From: Nitrosomonas ureae
GTDB lineage: Bacteria > Pseudomonadota > Gammaproteobacteria > Burkholderiales > Nitrosomonadaceae
NCBI RefSeq assembly: GCF_001455205.1
Contig: NZ_CP013341.1
Coordinates: 1,736,001-1,800,000 of the forward strand
DNA: 64,000 nucleotides
Direction: 5' to 3'
Below the pieces are notes generated by a model. That model was not told the DNA's origin, did not search any database, and was given only the letters and a program-made list of their open reading frames with translations. Below, piece after piece: positions 15,416-23,994 of the stretch (its first letter is position 1; each line of letters begins with the position of its first letter). The position numbers and the translations under genes are program-made.

Positions 15416-15715
15416 ATGACAACTATATCTACCCGTGCACCCGCACGTCGCAAAACCAAATCAGTTACAAAACCCACACATTTAACCTACGAGCTACGCA
15501 GAAAAAAGGCAAAGAAAGAAATACTTGATTTCATGGAAGCCAATCCATGGGATAGTCCGGCAATGAAGATAGTAGGGCATGTATGCCCTTGGGGCGATCC
15601 AGTAACTGGAATAAAAGAAATCCGTCGCTTGCTTGGTGAATCCATCGCCAAGTGCAAAGTAATTCCATTTCCTGTCGGTGGCAAGCGCGGCCTTAAAATT
15701 TCTAAAGGGGCTTAA
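15416..15715 (+). CDS. small hypothetical protein downstream of the C4-type RNA
   Basis: This is a 99-residue basic protein with AAGGAGT 8 bases before its ATG. The N-terminal 30 residues are Arg/Lys/Thr-rich (APARRKTKSVTKPTH), and a helical segment ELRRKKAKKEILDFMEANPWD follows. It occupies the position of the first gene under C4 control in P1/P4-like elements, but shows no similarity I can recall to Icd/Ash proteins. The next gene starts 2 bases after its stop, so they are co-translated. Confidence 0.6.
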   Translation: MTTISTRAPARRKTKSVTKPTHLTYELRRKKAKKEILDFMEANPWDSPAMKIVGHVCPWGDPVTGIKEIRRLLGESIAKCKVIPFPVGGKRGLKISKGA

Positions 15716-15717
15716 TC

Positions 15718-16134
15718 ATGAAAATAAAAGCCCCTATCACATTAGATTTATTTCCTGCACGCAGAAATTACAAGGCAGAATTAGAAGAAGTTAGTGCGCT
15801 TGCTTTGCCGTTTGTATCAAAGCAAGATCGGTCTAAGCCTGGTAAAAAATATTGGGACGTAAAACCCATAAACGACTACAGTTTGGCTTGTAATATTGGC
15901 GCTGAGTATGCTGCGCACTTCGTTCAGTATCTAAAGAATAATCCTAATGATGTAGAAATTAATCTTCTTGGCTCAATAGTTGAAGATATGGATTTCACCG
16001 ATGATTCATGCGCGAAAGGATATCATGTTGGATTTTTTACTTATCTTGAATTTCTGCTTTATAAGAGTGTAAAGAAAAGAAAAGTTTTCCATGATCTGGA
16101 TAAACATCGCGATAAATGCCGGTTAGAAGAATAA
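15718..16134 (+). CDS. hypothetical protein, last gene of the satellite-like element
   Basis: This 138-residue soluble protein of unknown function is translated immediately after the preceding small gene and ends just before a strong terminator. Helical segments (NYKAELEEVSALALPFV, NIGAEYAAHFVQYLKNN) precede an acidic stretch, SIVEDMDFTDDS. The C-terminus is basic (KSVKKRKVFHDLDKHRDKCRLEE). Similar small proteins in satellites often act on host or helper functions; nothing in the sequence shows this here. Confidence 0.6.
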   Translation: MKIKAPITLDLFPARRNYKAELEEVSALALPFVSKQDRSKPGKKYWDVKPINDYSLACNIGAEYAAHFVQYLKNNPNDVEINLLGSIVEDMDFTDDSCAKGYHVGFFTYLEFLLYKSVKKRKVFHDLDKHRDKCRLEE

Positions 16135-16141
16135 AACTTTT

Positions 16142-16170
16142 AATAAACCCGTCCGAGTGGCGGGTTTATT
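16142..16170 (+). terminator. rho-independent terminator at the right end of the element
   Basis: Perfect 10-bp arms AATAAACCCG (16142-16151) and CGGGTTTATT (16161-16170) flank a 9-base loop, followed by a T-rich stretch. It closes the C4-controlled operon 8 bases after the last stop. Confidence 0.85.
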
Positions 16171-16192
16171 ATTGTTTGAAGCTGTTTTTAGT

Positions 16193-16214
16193 TGTTGGGT
16201 AGTATGTGGGGTTT
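16193..16214 (+). repeat. arm-type integrase site pair, right end
   Basis: TGTTGGGT (16193-16200) and TGTGGGGTTT (16205-16214) copy, with one mismatch, the pair at 7666-7687. They lie just inside the right att core, supporting it as the element boundary. Confidence 0.55.
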
Positions 16215-16254
16215 ATAATTAATCGTTTTGTAACTTATTGATTTTATTGATGCG

Positions 16255-16270
16255 CTGGCGGAGAAAGCGG
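16255..16270 (+). other. right attachment core (attR) within the tRNA-Ser 3' end
   Basis: CTGGCGGAGAAAGCGG covers the encoded CCA, the discriminator base and the 3' strand of the acceptor stem of tRNA-Ser. The copy at 7520 has one difference (G for A). Integration therefore keeps the tRNA intact. Confidence 0.75.
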
Positions 16271-16347
16271 GATTCGAACCCGCGGTACGGTTTAAGCCGT
16301 ACACACGCTTTCCAGGCGTGCACCTTCAGCCACTCGGTCACTTCTCC
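16256..16347 (-). tRNA. tRNA-Ser(GGA)
   Basis: This is a 92-base serine tRNA with a long variable arm and an encoded CCA. The 5' GGAGAAG pairs with TTTCTCC of the acceptor stem. The anticodon arm is CACGC-CTGGAAA-GCGTG, with anticodon GGA reading UCC. The variable arm is TACGG/CCGTA and the T arm contains GGTTCGAATCC. Its 3' end is the integration site of the element to its left. Confidence 0.97.
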
Positions 16348-16437
16348 AGGGTGCTAATCAGCAGGGGGCAAAGAATAAACCAGTTCTTGGTTTCGGGCAA
16401 ATTTGTTTTGTGTTGAGTAGATTTGAAGAAATTGAAT

Positions 16438-16905
16438 TCAGTCCAAATATTTCCAATTGGAGAAAGTGGCGCCTTGTCCAATTGCTGTGCCGTCAGGTTT
16501 GTGTATATTCCAAATGGTGGCTTGATTAACCAGAAAACGTTTTCCTGTGCTGGAAATCCTGATACCGCGATAATTGGAAATGTAGCCTTGTATTTTAGCT
16601 TGTTGCAGCATGCGTGTACGTTCTTCACGGTTGGGTGACTCAGCTGTGAGGCGTGAGGGTGTTTGTGTGAATTGTTGCCAATCCATGGCCCATAAATTAA
16701 GGGCTGCCTGGTTACCATAATTTAATATGGGATCAGCTTCCGCGCCATGCGATGCCACAACAAACGCACTGTTGAACAGTCGCTCGGCTTGTGTCAGCAA
16801 AGTGCCGCTACGATCCATTAGCTCCAGTTTGGTCCAGTGAACATAGCTGTCGAGAAGATATTGACACCAGTTTATGACGTTCGGATTGGTCCAGTGGGCT
16901 TGCAT
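16438..16905 (-). CDS. MEKHLA-domain protein
   Basis: This 155-residue protein is a stand-alone MEKHLA domain, a PAS-like small-molecule or light-sensing fold also found fused to plant homeodomain proteins. Visible landmarks are LFNSAFVVASHGAEADPILNYGN near residues 43-66, PSRLTAESPNREERTRML and ISSTGKRFLVNQATIWN near the end. It has no output domain, no membrane segment and no signal peptide, so a partner must act downstream. It lies 90 bp beyond the tRNA-Ser 5' end, outside the mobile element. The tRNA and this gene are on the same strand; the gene is upstream of the tRNA. Confidence 0.85.
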   Translation of the reverse strand: MQAHWTNPNVINWCQYLLDSYVHWTKLELMDRSGTLLTQAERLFNSAFVVASHGAEADPILNYGNQAALNLWAMDWQQFTQTPSRLTAESPNREERTRMLQQAKIQGYISNYRGIRISSTGKRFLVNQATIWNIHKPDGTAIGQGATFSNWKYLD

Positions 16906-17351
16906 TGCTCATGAAGGGGCGGAAGAAGGTTATGAGTGTAACGCACACGATTGTGAAATGACAACTACTTAGTCGTCCCTGAAAAACCCCATCAATCGCT
17001 ATATTTGTATCAGTGGTTTCAAAAGATGGTTTGTCAATAAAGTAAACGAACAGGCTAATTTTGATCTATCAAAGAATCTGTGAAACTTGTAATCTTCGCC
17101 ACGGGAAGAAAAACAAAAAAATGGGCAACAGCCATTAGTTTGAGATTCCAGGCGGCAGCCATCAGCAGGTTAATGCGATCACCCACAGCACCCTTCAAAT
17201 AGTTTCTCGTCATGCGATAATCCGATTTCAAATGGCCTATGATGGGTTCAATCGCGGCACGCCTCCTGCATTGTTTTCGCTTCTTGTCTTTCTGGTACCG
17301 GGTATCTTTCTTGAGTCCTTTTCCAGGCAAAATGATCTGGGTTCCATTGAC

Positions 17352-18629
17352 AAGACCTCTGCACAACCGCAAGAATTTTGCTGTAGCGACAGAGAAAATT
17401 TTCCAAGTGACACTTGTTGCACGTCACTTTAATAGAAAGTGGAGTTTTTTCCTTTTTTTAGGTGAATTTTTCCCCCTTATGTAATATTTGGACGGATCGC
17501 TCCCCTTAATGGTTGGTCTACGAAGATTTTGTTGGCTGCTTTCTTTAGATTCATGCAGATACTTTTCAGTATGACTTGGGCGTTGACTTTCGTCGTACCG
17601 AAGTAGCTGGCGCGTTCCATTCTGAATAAGCGTTTGATTGTGCCGAAACACTGTTCGACAATATAGCGTTTTTTACTGATCAATTGATTCGCCAGCTTCT
17701 GGCGTGACGAGAGGGGTTTATTCTTGTACGCGCGATGCATGATTGCGCTCTTGATCTTTTGCTTTCTTAGAAATTGCCGATTGGCATTGCTGGCGGATCC
17801 CTTGTCGGCATACACCCGATTCGCCTCGATATGCGCACCATCGATAGCGGCTTCGAAATGCATCATTTCGCTCTGGTTGGCAGGGGCGGTGTGAACCCCG
17901 CGCACATAGCCGTCTTGTGCGTCCACCACCAGGTAACTGCGGTAGCCAAACTGCGACTTCCTGCCTTTCTTTAGCCAGGTCGCATCCGGATCCGCGCTTT
18001 GTTCTTCGATACAGTTGATTCCAGGTTGACTGCCATCTTCAAACTGAACAACCTTACCTTCTTCGGCATCCACTTCCAGTGTGATGGTCTTTTTAGGGCG
18101 TGCCGCTGACTCAATCAGCGTGGCATCAATGACCGCTCCTGTCGCACCCTTGATCATCAATCCGTGGCATTGAAGCTGTTCATTAATAGAGGCCAGCAGA
18201 TCATCTAGCCGGTCGTTGGTTATTAGCCGGTTACGGAACCGGCATAAAGTGGTTTCGTCCGGTATCGCATCCGACAAGGACAGTCCGCAAAATTGCAGAA
18301 AATCAATGCGTACACACAGTGCTTGCTCCAACGCAGCGTCCGATAAACTATGCCACTGACCTAGCAGGATCGCTTTGAACATCAACAACCCATCAAACGG
18401 CTCTTGGCCTCCACCATGCGATAACTCGCGCTTGTATAAACCCGTAAGTTTCGGACGTAATTCCTCCCACTCAATTAGGGCTTCAATCTTCAACAGAACA
18501 TTATCTCGATTCAATCGCTCTGCTTTCCAGTGTTCCAAAACTCATCTGCATCTTTTGCTCCAACTGTCTTTTAACCCCCTCTATTTTAGTTGGTTATTGC
18601 ACTGGCAGGCAAGGTTGTGCAGGAATCTT
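17352..18629 (-). mobile_element. IS5-family element (inner), 1278 bp
   Basis: The terminal repeats share AAGA and CTGCACAACC: AAGACCTCTGCACAACC on the left, AAGATTCCTGCACAACC on the right, minus strand. The 5-bp target duplication TTGAC stands at 17347-17351 and 18630-18634. It contains one full transposase gene and lies inside the outer transposase. Confidence 0.85.
17477..18538 (-). CDS. IS5-family DDE transposase (inner element)
   Basis: This 353-residue transposase is of normal length for the family. The N-terminus has the DUF772 type segment (EPFDGLLMFKAILLGQWHSL, SLSDAIPDETTLCRFRNRL). The catalytic domain shows VIDATLIESAARPKK for the first Asp, VYADKGSASNANRQ for the second and RYIVEQCFGTIKRLF for the Glu. 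There is no internal stop or frameshift, so the inner element may still move. It is only distantly related to the outer transposase it interrupts. Confidence 0.95.
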   Translation of the reverse strand: MEHWKAERLNRDNVLLKIEALIEWEELRPKLTGLYKRELSHGGGQEPFDGLLMFKAILLGQWHSLSDAALEQALCVRIDFLQFCGLSLSDAIPDETTLCRFRNRLITNDRLDDLLASINEQLQCHGLMIKGATGAVIDATLIESAARPKKTITLEVDAEEGKVVQFEDGSQPGINCIEEQSADPDATWLKKGRKSQFGYRSYLVVDAQDGYVRGVHTAPANQSEMMHFEAAIDGAHIEANRVYADKGSASNANRQFLRKQKIKSAIMHRAYKNKPLSSRQKLANQLISKKRYIVEQCFGTIKRLFRMERASYFGTTKVNAQVILKSICMNLKKAANKIFVDQPLRGAIRPNIT

Positions 18630-19824
18630 TTGACTTCACGTTTGCCACGGTAGCCGCGATCGCATACGGCTTGCTTAGCGGCTCTCCCGCGCGATTGTTC
18701 CACATGACGCAATATTTCCGGTAACGTATGACTGTCATGTCGGTTTTGTTCATGACTGACAACACCGACAATCAAATTGCTTTTTGCGGTACTGGCTATC
18801 GATGCTTTACTGCCGTATTCGTATTGTTTGTGATCTTTTCCCTTGGCCACACAGTACACTTGCGATTCATGCAGCGAGTAGATCTTGTTTTTATCCTTCG
18901 GCTGTTGCGCAAGAATCCGTTCATACAAGAGAAAATCCCTTTGGTAGCACTCGAACAAACAGTGTTGCGGTAATTGCCTCCCGAGCTCCCGCATCAAAAT
19001 ACCGGCAATGGTTCTAAGCCGCTTCAGGGCACGTTTGGCTTGCGCTCGTTTGGTAACGTGACGGAAATGCCGGATCGCCAGCCGCAATGATTTGACTTCC
19101 TTAACAAAGGTACGTCGTTGTGTAACACCATGCACTTTGCCAATCTTGTTCAGGCGATTGATGATCTTAATTGCAAGCTTGCTGTCGGTCGGGTATGTGA
19201 TGTTCTTCTCTTGGACCGTCGTATCTACATGGATGACATCTTCCTGTGCCAAGTCTCCATGCAGACCAACGCTCATTTGAAAAATCCGGTCTACGCCTTC
19301 AGCGCCAATGCGCTTACGAAAGTGAACCAGTGCCGTGCTGTGGCAGGGCAATTTTCGCTGGAATTCTTTCAGACCACAAAATGCCTGGTAGTACGGATTG
19401 CGCTTCCATTGCAATACCACCGATTCGTCACTCAGATCCTCTAACTGTTTCAGTATCAATAGCCCACAACCATCAGTCGGATCGGTTTACTGGGCGCTCC
19501 TGTCAACGCCGTGTAATGAATCGAGAATGATTCTTCAAACGCTTGCCATGGTATCGCCGATGCAAGCTTCAGCAATGGGTCAGCAGGATCAAGCTGCATC
19601 AACAAATCTGTTCCAAACAAATTCGGTGATGAATCGTACTGCTACGTCTTGGCATTCTTAATCACCATTTCAACCAGAAAATAACCGTCATTTTAATATT
19701 TTCGGTCGTTATAGTCATCGCAATCAATAGAATCTATCCCTAATATCAATGGCTTGGTGATATTTCAGGGGCGACTAGGTAGATCGACTCAGGTCGAGCG
19801 ATTTCAGGTTTCGTCGAGAGTTAC

Positions 19825-21420
19825 TTAATTTTCTCTTTTTAGCACCGTATTTACTGCGCGCGGTAATGTATCAGGATAATCCTTGCTGTAGTGCAATCCC
19901 CGGCTTTCGTGACGTAGCAATGCACACCGCACAATCAGATCGGCACTATCAACCAGATTGCGTAATTCCAGTAAATCGCTGGTGACACGGAAGTTGGTAT
20001 AGTATTCATTGATTTCTTCGCGCAGTAGCTCAATTCTGTGTTGTGCGCGCTGTAATCGTTTTGTGGTGCGTACGATACCAACATAATTCCACATAAAACG
20101 GCGTAATTCATCCCAGTTATGTGCAATCACGATTTCTTCATCGGCGTCTGTGACACGGCTTTCGTCCCAATCCGGAAGTTTTGGCAATTCATTTGTGGGT
20201 TGATTGATAATGTCGCTTCCTGCCGTCTGAGCCAATACTAAACATTCCAGGAGGGAATTGCTGGCTAAACGGTTGGCACCATGTAATCCGGTGTGCGCGG
20301 TTTCTCCGATTGCATATAGGTTGCTCAAATCGGTCTTGCCATGATTGTCGGTGATCACGCCGCCGCAAGTGTAGTGAGCGGCAGGAACCACAGGGATTGG
20401 CTCTTTGCTAATATCGATACCTAATTTTAAACAGCGGGCATAAATTGTTGGAAAATGCTTTTTTAAAAAATTTTCAGGTTTGTGCGATATATCTAAATAA
20501 ACACAATCCAATCCTCTTTTTTTCATTTCAAAGTCGATGGCACGAGCCACAATATCACGTGGAGCAAGTTCGCCGCGCTGATCGTGCCAAGGCATGAAGC
20601 GTTCGTCACTGGGAAGTTTTAATAATCCACCTTCACCACGAACAGCTTCACTGATTAAAAAAGATTTTGCGTGAGGATGATAAAGGCAGGTTGGGTGAAA
20701 TTGAATGAATTCCATGTTGGCAATTCGGCAGCCCGCCCGCCAGCCCATTGCAATGCCATCGCCGGTAGCTGTATCGGGATTGGTAGTGTAGAGATAAACT
20801 TTACTGGCACCCCCGGTTGCCAGTACGGTATTTTGTGCAGCAAAGCTTATTACTTTATCTTTTTTCTTGTCAAGAATGTATGCACCAACGCATCTTTTAT
20901 TTCGGTCTTTTGTGTAATCAGTTAATCTATCATCGGTTATCAGATCGATAGCAATATGATGCTCTAGAACAGTGATTTTCGGATGCAATCGTATTTTTTG
21001 AATGAGCGCTTGTTGTACGGCTTTACCAGTAGCGTCGCCACTGTGAATGATGCGTCGTGTGCTATGGCCTCCTTCTTGAGTTAAGTGATAGCCGGTTTCG
21101 CTTGTTTGGTCGCAGGTAAAGATTACTCCTTGAGCGATCAACCAATGAATCGCATCAGCCGCATTTTCGGTTACGAAGCGTGTGATGCCTTCATCACATA
21201 AACCACTTCCGGCAATTAAAGTATCTTGAACGTGTTGTGACGGGGAATCTTCATTTGAGAGCGCCGCTGCTATACCGCCTTGTGCCCATGAACTGGCTCC
21301 AGATTCGGCAGTTTGTTTGGTTACAATACAAACCTTCTGGTGTTGCGCTAAATGTAGCGCTAGTGAAAATCCGGCTAATCCGCTACCGATAATGAGTGTA
21401 TCGTAATTATTGTCAGTCAT
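19825..21420 (-). CDS. nadB: L-aspartate oxidase
   Basis: This 531-residue FAD enzyme oxidises L-aspartate to iminoaspartate, the first step of de novo NAD synthesis. The N-terminal dinucleotide-binding motif is LIIGSGLAGFSLALHLA. SSWAQGGIAAALS and EGGHSTRRIIHS follow, then the succinate dehydrogenase-like catalytic region (HPTCLYHP, SEAVRGEGG) and PAAHYTCGG. Near the end, the flavin-binding signature LYAIGETAHTGLHGANRLASNSLLE precedes the helical C-terminal domain. It is divergent from rpoE, with 277 bp between. nadB and rpoE as neighbours are common in gamma- and betaproteobacteria. The gene looks intact; it ends about 50 bp from the outer IS. Confidence 0.97.
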   Translation of the reverse strand: MTDNNYDTLIIGSGLAGFSLALHLAQHQKVCIVTKQTAESGASSWAQGGIAAALSNEDSPSQHVQDTLIAGSGLCDEGITRFVTENAADAIHWLIAQGVIFTCDQTSETGYHLTQEGGHSTRRIIHSGDATGKAVQQALIQKIRLHPKITVLEHHIAIDLITDDRLTDYTKDRNKRCVGAYILDKKKDKVISFAAQNTVLATGGASKVYLYTTNPDTATGDGIAMGWRAGCRIANMEFIQFHPTCLYHPHAKSFLISEAVRGEGGLLKLPSDERFMPWHDQRGELAPRDIVARAIDFEMKKRGLDCVYLDISHKPENFLKKHFPTIYARCLKLGIDISKEPIPVVPAAHYTCGGVITDNHGKTDLSNLYAIGETAHTGLHGANRLASNSLLECLVLAQTAGSDIINQPTNELPKLPDWDESRVTDADEEIVIAHNWDELRRFMWNYVGIVRTTKRLQRAQHRIELLREEINEYYTNFRVTSDLLELRNLVDSADLIVRCALLRHESRGLHYSKDYPDTLPRAVNTVLKREN

Positions 21421-21697
21421 TAAGCTGGGTTTTATTTTTATGATTAGTAAATTGAATAATAACAGACTCAGAATACCTCATCCTGGGTACATTGGGTTCA
21501 GTTTCATTGATTATGTTCAATCCAAATAGTGAACTAATCAGTAGGGTTAAGTGTCTTTTAAAACGATAGATATAGAATTACATAGTTCCCGAGATTCATT
21601 TGGATAGGTATACTTATTCATTTGTGTCATTATGGTGCCTATAATGGAACAAGAATAAGTTTAAATTTATTTAAAATGCTCAGGGATATCAAGTTGT

Positions 21698-22297
21698 ATG
21701 GGTGATCGGGAGATCGATCAGCAGTTAGTAGAACGAGTTCAAAGCGGGGATAAGCAGGCATTTGATCTGCTGGTGATTAAGTATCAGCGCAAGTTGGCTC
21801 GTTTGTTGTCGCAATTTATACGCGATTCCGCTGAAGTTGAGGACGTTACGCAGGAAGCGTTTATTAAAGCATATCGAGCATTATCTTCATTTCGAGGAGA
21901 TAGTGCTTTCTATACGTGGTTATATCGCATCGGCATTAATACTGCAAAAAATTTCTTGGTATCTCAAGGGCGGAAATTACCAACTTTGCAAGGTTTCGAT
22001 AATGAAGATGCTGAAGACTTTGAAGATGGTGGTTTGCTAAAGGAAATGAATACACCTGAGAGTGAACTGATGAGTCAGGAAATTGCTCAAACAGTTAATC
22101 AGACGTTGGATTCATTGCCGGAAGAATTGCGTACAGCGATTGTTTTAAGAGAGATTGATGGGTTGAGTTATGAAGAAATTGCCAATATCATGAATTGCCC
22201 TATTGGAACTGTACGGTCGCGAATATTTCGTGCACGTGAAGCAATTTCGGAACAATTACGCCCTTTGTTAGGGACAAGTAAAGATAAGAGGTGGTAA
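21698..22297 (+). CDS. rpoE: RNA polymerase sigma-E factor (RpoE/AlgU)
   Basis: This is a 199-residue ECF sigma factor that directs transcription of envelope-stress genes. Region 2 spans about residues 25-95 (FDLLVIKYQRKLARLL, DVTQEAFIKAYRALSSFRGDSAFYTWLYRI). Region 4 spans about 135-190 (LPEELRTAIVLREIDGLSYEEIANIMNCPIGTVRSRIFRARE). It opens the operon with rseA, rseB and mucD, all closely spaced. By family knowledge it is held inactive by RseA at the inner membrane and probably autoregulates; I found no convincing sigma-E promoter in the 277 bp upstream. Confidence 0.97.
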   Translation: MGDREIDQQLVERVQSGDKQAFDLLVIKYQRKLARLLSQFIRDSAEVEDVTQEAFIKAYRALSSFRGDSAFYTWLYRIGINTAKNFLVSQGRKLPTLQGFDNEDAEDFEDGGLLKEMNTPESELMSQEIAQTVNQTLDSLPEELRTAIVLREIDGLSYEEIANIMNCPIGTVRSRIFRAREAISEQLRPLLGTSKDKRW

Positions 22298-22298
22298 T

Positions 22299-22847
22299 GT
22301 GAAAAGTAAAGTATCTGCATTGATGGATGGCGAGCTTGATCAACAGGATGTTACCAATGTTATTGAAGCTATCAGAAAAGATGATAATCTACAGAACGAG
22401 TGGAGATCTTATCATTTGATTGGCGATACGCTCCGAAAGTCATCCCGACTGTCCATGAATATATCTTCCAGAGTCAGTCAAAAATTAATAACCGAACCCA
22501 CAGTACTTTCTCCCAATATAACAAGCGCAATCCAAAAACAGAAGTATAAAGTGTTTACACTCGCGGCTGCTGCTTCTGTTGTTGCAATGATTTCTGCCGG
22601 TCTAATTATGAATAATTTGTATAAACCGCAGCAAATAACGATTGCTGAGCAATCGAATCAGGAAAACAGTCTAAGTGCCGCTCCCATTATGGTTTCATCC
22701 CCACCTCTAATCCATAATTATTCGCATCCCCCAGTTGAAATTAATGATTATTTGTTCGTGCATAGGGAGTTTTCCCCGGGAATTACGATGCGTGGGCAAG
22801 CGAGCAATATTCATAACGTTGAATATCACGAAAGATATGGTAGATGA
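22299..22847 (+). CDS. rseA: anti-sigma-E factor RseA
   Basis: This 182-residue inner-membrane protein holds RpoE in check. The N-terminal cytoplasmic domain (SALMDGELDQQDVTNVIEAI, WRSYHLIGDTLR) is the sigma-binding RseA_N fold. One membrane segment (VFTLAAAASVVAMISAGLIM) lies near residues 86-106, and the rest faces the periplasm. The start is GTG at 22299, two bases after the rpoE stop. It overlaps rseB by 4 bp (ATGA), consistent with tight stoichiometry between the two regulators. Confidence 0.93.
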   Translation: MKSKVSALMDGELDQQDVTNVIEAIRKDDNLQNEWRSYHLIGDTLRKSSRLSMNISSRVSQKLITEPTVLSPNITSAIQKQKYKVFTLAAAASVVAMISAGLIMNNLYKPQQITIAEQSNQENSLSAAPIMVSSPPLIHNYSHPPVEINDYLFVHREFSPGITMRGQASNIHNVEYHERYGR

Positions 22848-23830
22848 TTAGTCGCAGTATTATCTCGTTGTTATGTTTTATAGCATTTGGTATTCAAGTT
22901 GTACTAGCCCAGGAGTTGCCCCGCTCATCTGAAGGTGCGCTTGAGTGGCTGAAAAAAATGGCCGAAGCTCCTCGTCGGCATAACTATTCCGGAGTATTCA
23001 TTTATTATGCGGATAATCATATAGAGGCATCACGCATTGTTCATAAAAATGATCAAGCTGGCGAACATGAAAGAATTGAAGTTTTAGATGGATCGCCGCG
23101 AATAGTTTTGCGTATTAACGATGAAATGAAATGTTATTTGCCAGAAAGCAAAAAAATATATACCGAGAAACGTTGGTTCCGAAAATTTTTCCCAGATATT
23201 CTTCCACAGCCATTTGGTAACCTTGATGAGAATTATTACATCAAAGAGGTCAAACGCGAGCGCATAATTGATCACGAAAGTCAGATTATTTCTTTGATAC
23301 CAAGGGATTCTTTACGTCATGGTCATCAATTCTGGATAGATACCCAAACAGGTTTGCTATTAAAAAGTGCTATCATGGATGGCGGTCAAATTATTGAACA
23401 ATTTGCATTTGCACAGCTAGAAATCGACGGAGAAATACAATCCGATTTATTGAAACCTAACTCATTCATGACGCAAGAGGATTGGAAGGTAACCAATCTA
23501 TTGACCTCTGTCATCGGAGAAGGAAAATTAGAATGGAAAATCAATAACTTACCTTTTGGTTTTAGAAAATTAGTTGAAATGAAGCGCAATTTGACTGAGA
23601 AACCAGTGTTTGTAGATCATATTGCTTTATCCGATGGACTTGCAACAGTATCTGTATTTATTGAGTCTATGGCAGAAGATACGCCCACGCCTGCATCGGG
23701 CTTCTTTAAAGATCGCGGCGCAATCAATATCTATGTGCGCGTGCTGGAGGGTAATAAAATAACTACAATAGGCGAGGCTCCAATGGAAACCATAAAATTA
23801 ATTGGAGATTCTGTTATCAAGATTAATTAA
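22844..23830 (+). CDS. rseB: sigma-E regulatory protein RseB/MucB
   Basis: This 328-residue periplasmic protein binds the periplasmic part of RseA and protects it from site-1 cleavage until lipopolysaccharide or misfolded-protein stress is sensed. A signal peptide (SIISLLCFIAFGIQVVLA) is cut before QELPRSS. The large LolA-like domain includes NYSGVFIYYADNHIEASRIVH and PRDSLRHGHQFWIDTQTGLLL. The C-terminal domain (VDHIALSDGLATVSVFIES) is typical of MucB. Its ATG overlaps the rseA stop. Confidence 0.95.
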   Translation: MISRSIISLLCFIAFGIQVVLAQELPRSSEGALEWLKKMAEAPRRHNYSGVFIYYADNHIEASRIVHKNDQAGEHERIEVLDGSPRIVLRINDEMKCYLPESKKIYTEKRWFRKFFPDILPQPFGNLDENYYIKEVKRERIIDHESQIISLIPRDSLRHGHQFWIDTQTGLLLKSAIMDGGQIIEQFAFAQLEIDGEIQSDLLKPNSFMTQEDWKVTNLLTSVIGEGKLEWKINNLPFGFRKLVEMKRNLTEKPVFVDHIALSDGLATVSVFIESMAEDTPTPASGFFKDRGAINIYVRVLEGNKITTIGEAPMETIKLIGDSVIKIN

Positions 23831-23994
23831 GTCATTTAATTTTATATATTTTACTATTCCTTCATAGAAGTATAACAGTAATAATCTTTATTTAACTTCA
23901 TGATTTAAATTTGAATACTTATGCAAGATCATGATCGTTAATCATGTATATCAGCATTTATTTTTTACATAAGCGTATAGTAAGGATAAGAGGT

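Larger units (their letters stand above)
7520..16270 (+). mobile_element. P4-satellite-like integrative element with a lone capsid gene
   Basis: This 8.75-kb unit is bounded by near-identical att cores, one of them the 3' end of tRNA-Ser(GGA). Gene order is integrase, small HTH protein, AlpA, small protein, DUF3987 replication protein, small protein, HK97-type major capsid protein, structured RNA and a small protein. An ImmA-like metalloprotease, a membrane protein, a C4-type RNA and two small proteins follow. All coding genes are on the plus strand. Integrase, AlpA, a replication ATPase and a C4-type RNA are hallmarks of P4-like satellites. A capsid gene without portal, terminase, protease or tail genes is unusual. 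It resembles a satellite that remodels or supplies capsids using a helper phage; this role is inferred. Confidence 0.75.
17055..19655 (-). pseudogene. IS5-family transposase, frameshifted and split by a second IS
   Basis: Coding pieces are found at about 19655-19475, 19459-18635 and 17346-17055. Near 19460 a two-base duplication turns the expected LMVGLLILKQ into LMVVGY and a stop. Near 19640 one more base is missing at the N-terminus (CGTAGCAG for CGTAAGCAG). The middle piece carries LKQLEDLSDESVVLQWKRNPYYQAF, HVDTTVQEKNI and CDRGYRGKREV. The last piece resumes NGTQIILPGKGLKK and RRRAAIEPIIGHLKSDYR with the catalytic Glu. Joining REV to NGTQ across the inner IS and one copy of TTGAC restores the frame exactly. 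The gene is dead. Confidence 0.85.
16973..19774 (-). mobile_element. IS5-family element (outer), decayed and itself interrupted
   Basis: Imperfect terminal repeats TCGTCCCTGAAA (left) and TCGCCCCTGAAA (right, minus strand) are flanked by TTAG and CTAG, consistent with the YTAR target of IS5-type elements. After removing the inner IS the element would be about 1.5 kb. Its transposase is frameshifted and split, so it cannot move by itself. Confidence 0.75.

Noticed and set aside
17055..17372. A separate small gene of 105 codons
   Set aside because: It is the C-terminal piece of the outer IS5 transposase cut off by the inner IS.
21421..21697. Sigma-E autoregulatory promoter before rpoE
   Set aside because: GGAACA near 21646 is present but the nearest TCA-type -10 is about 25 bases away, outside the accepted spacing.
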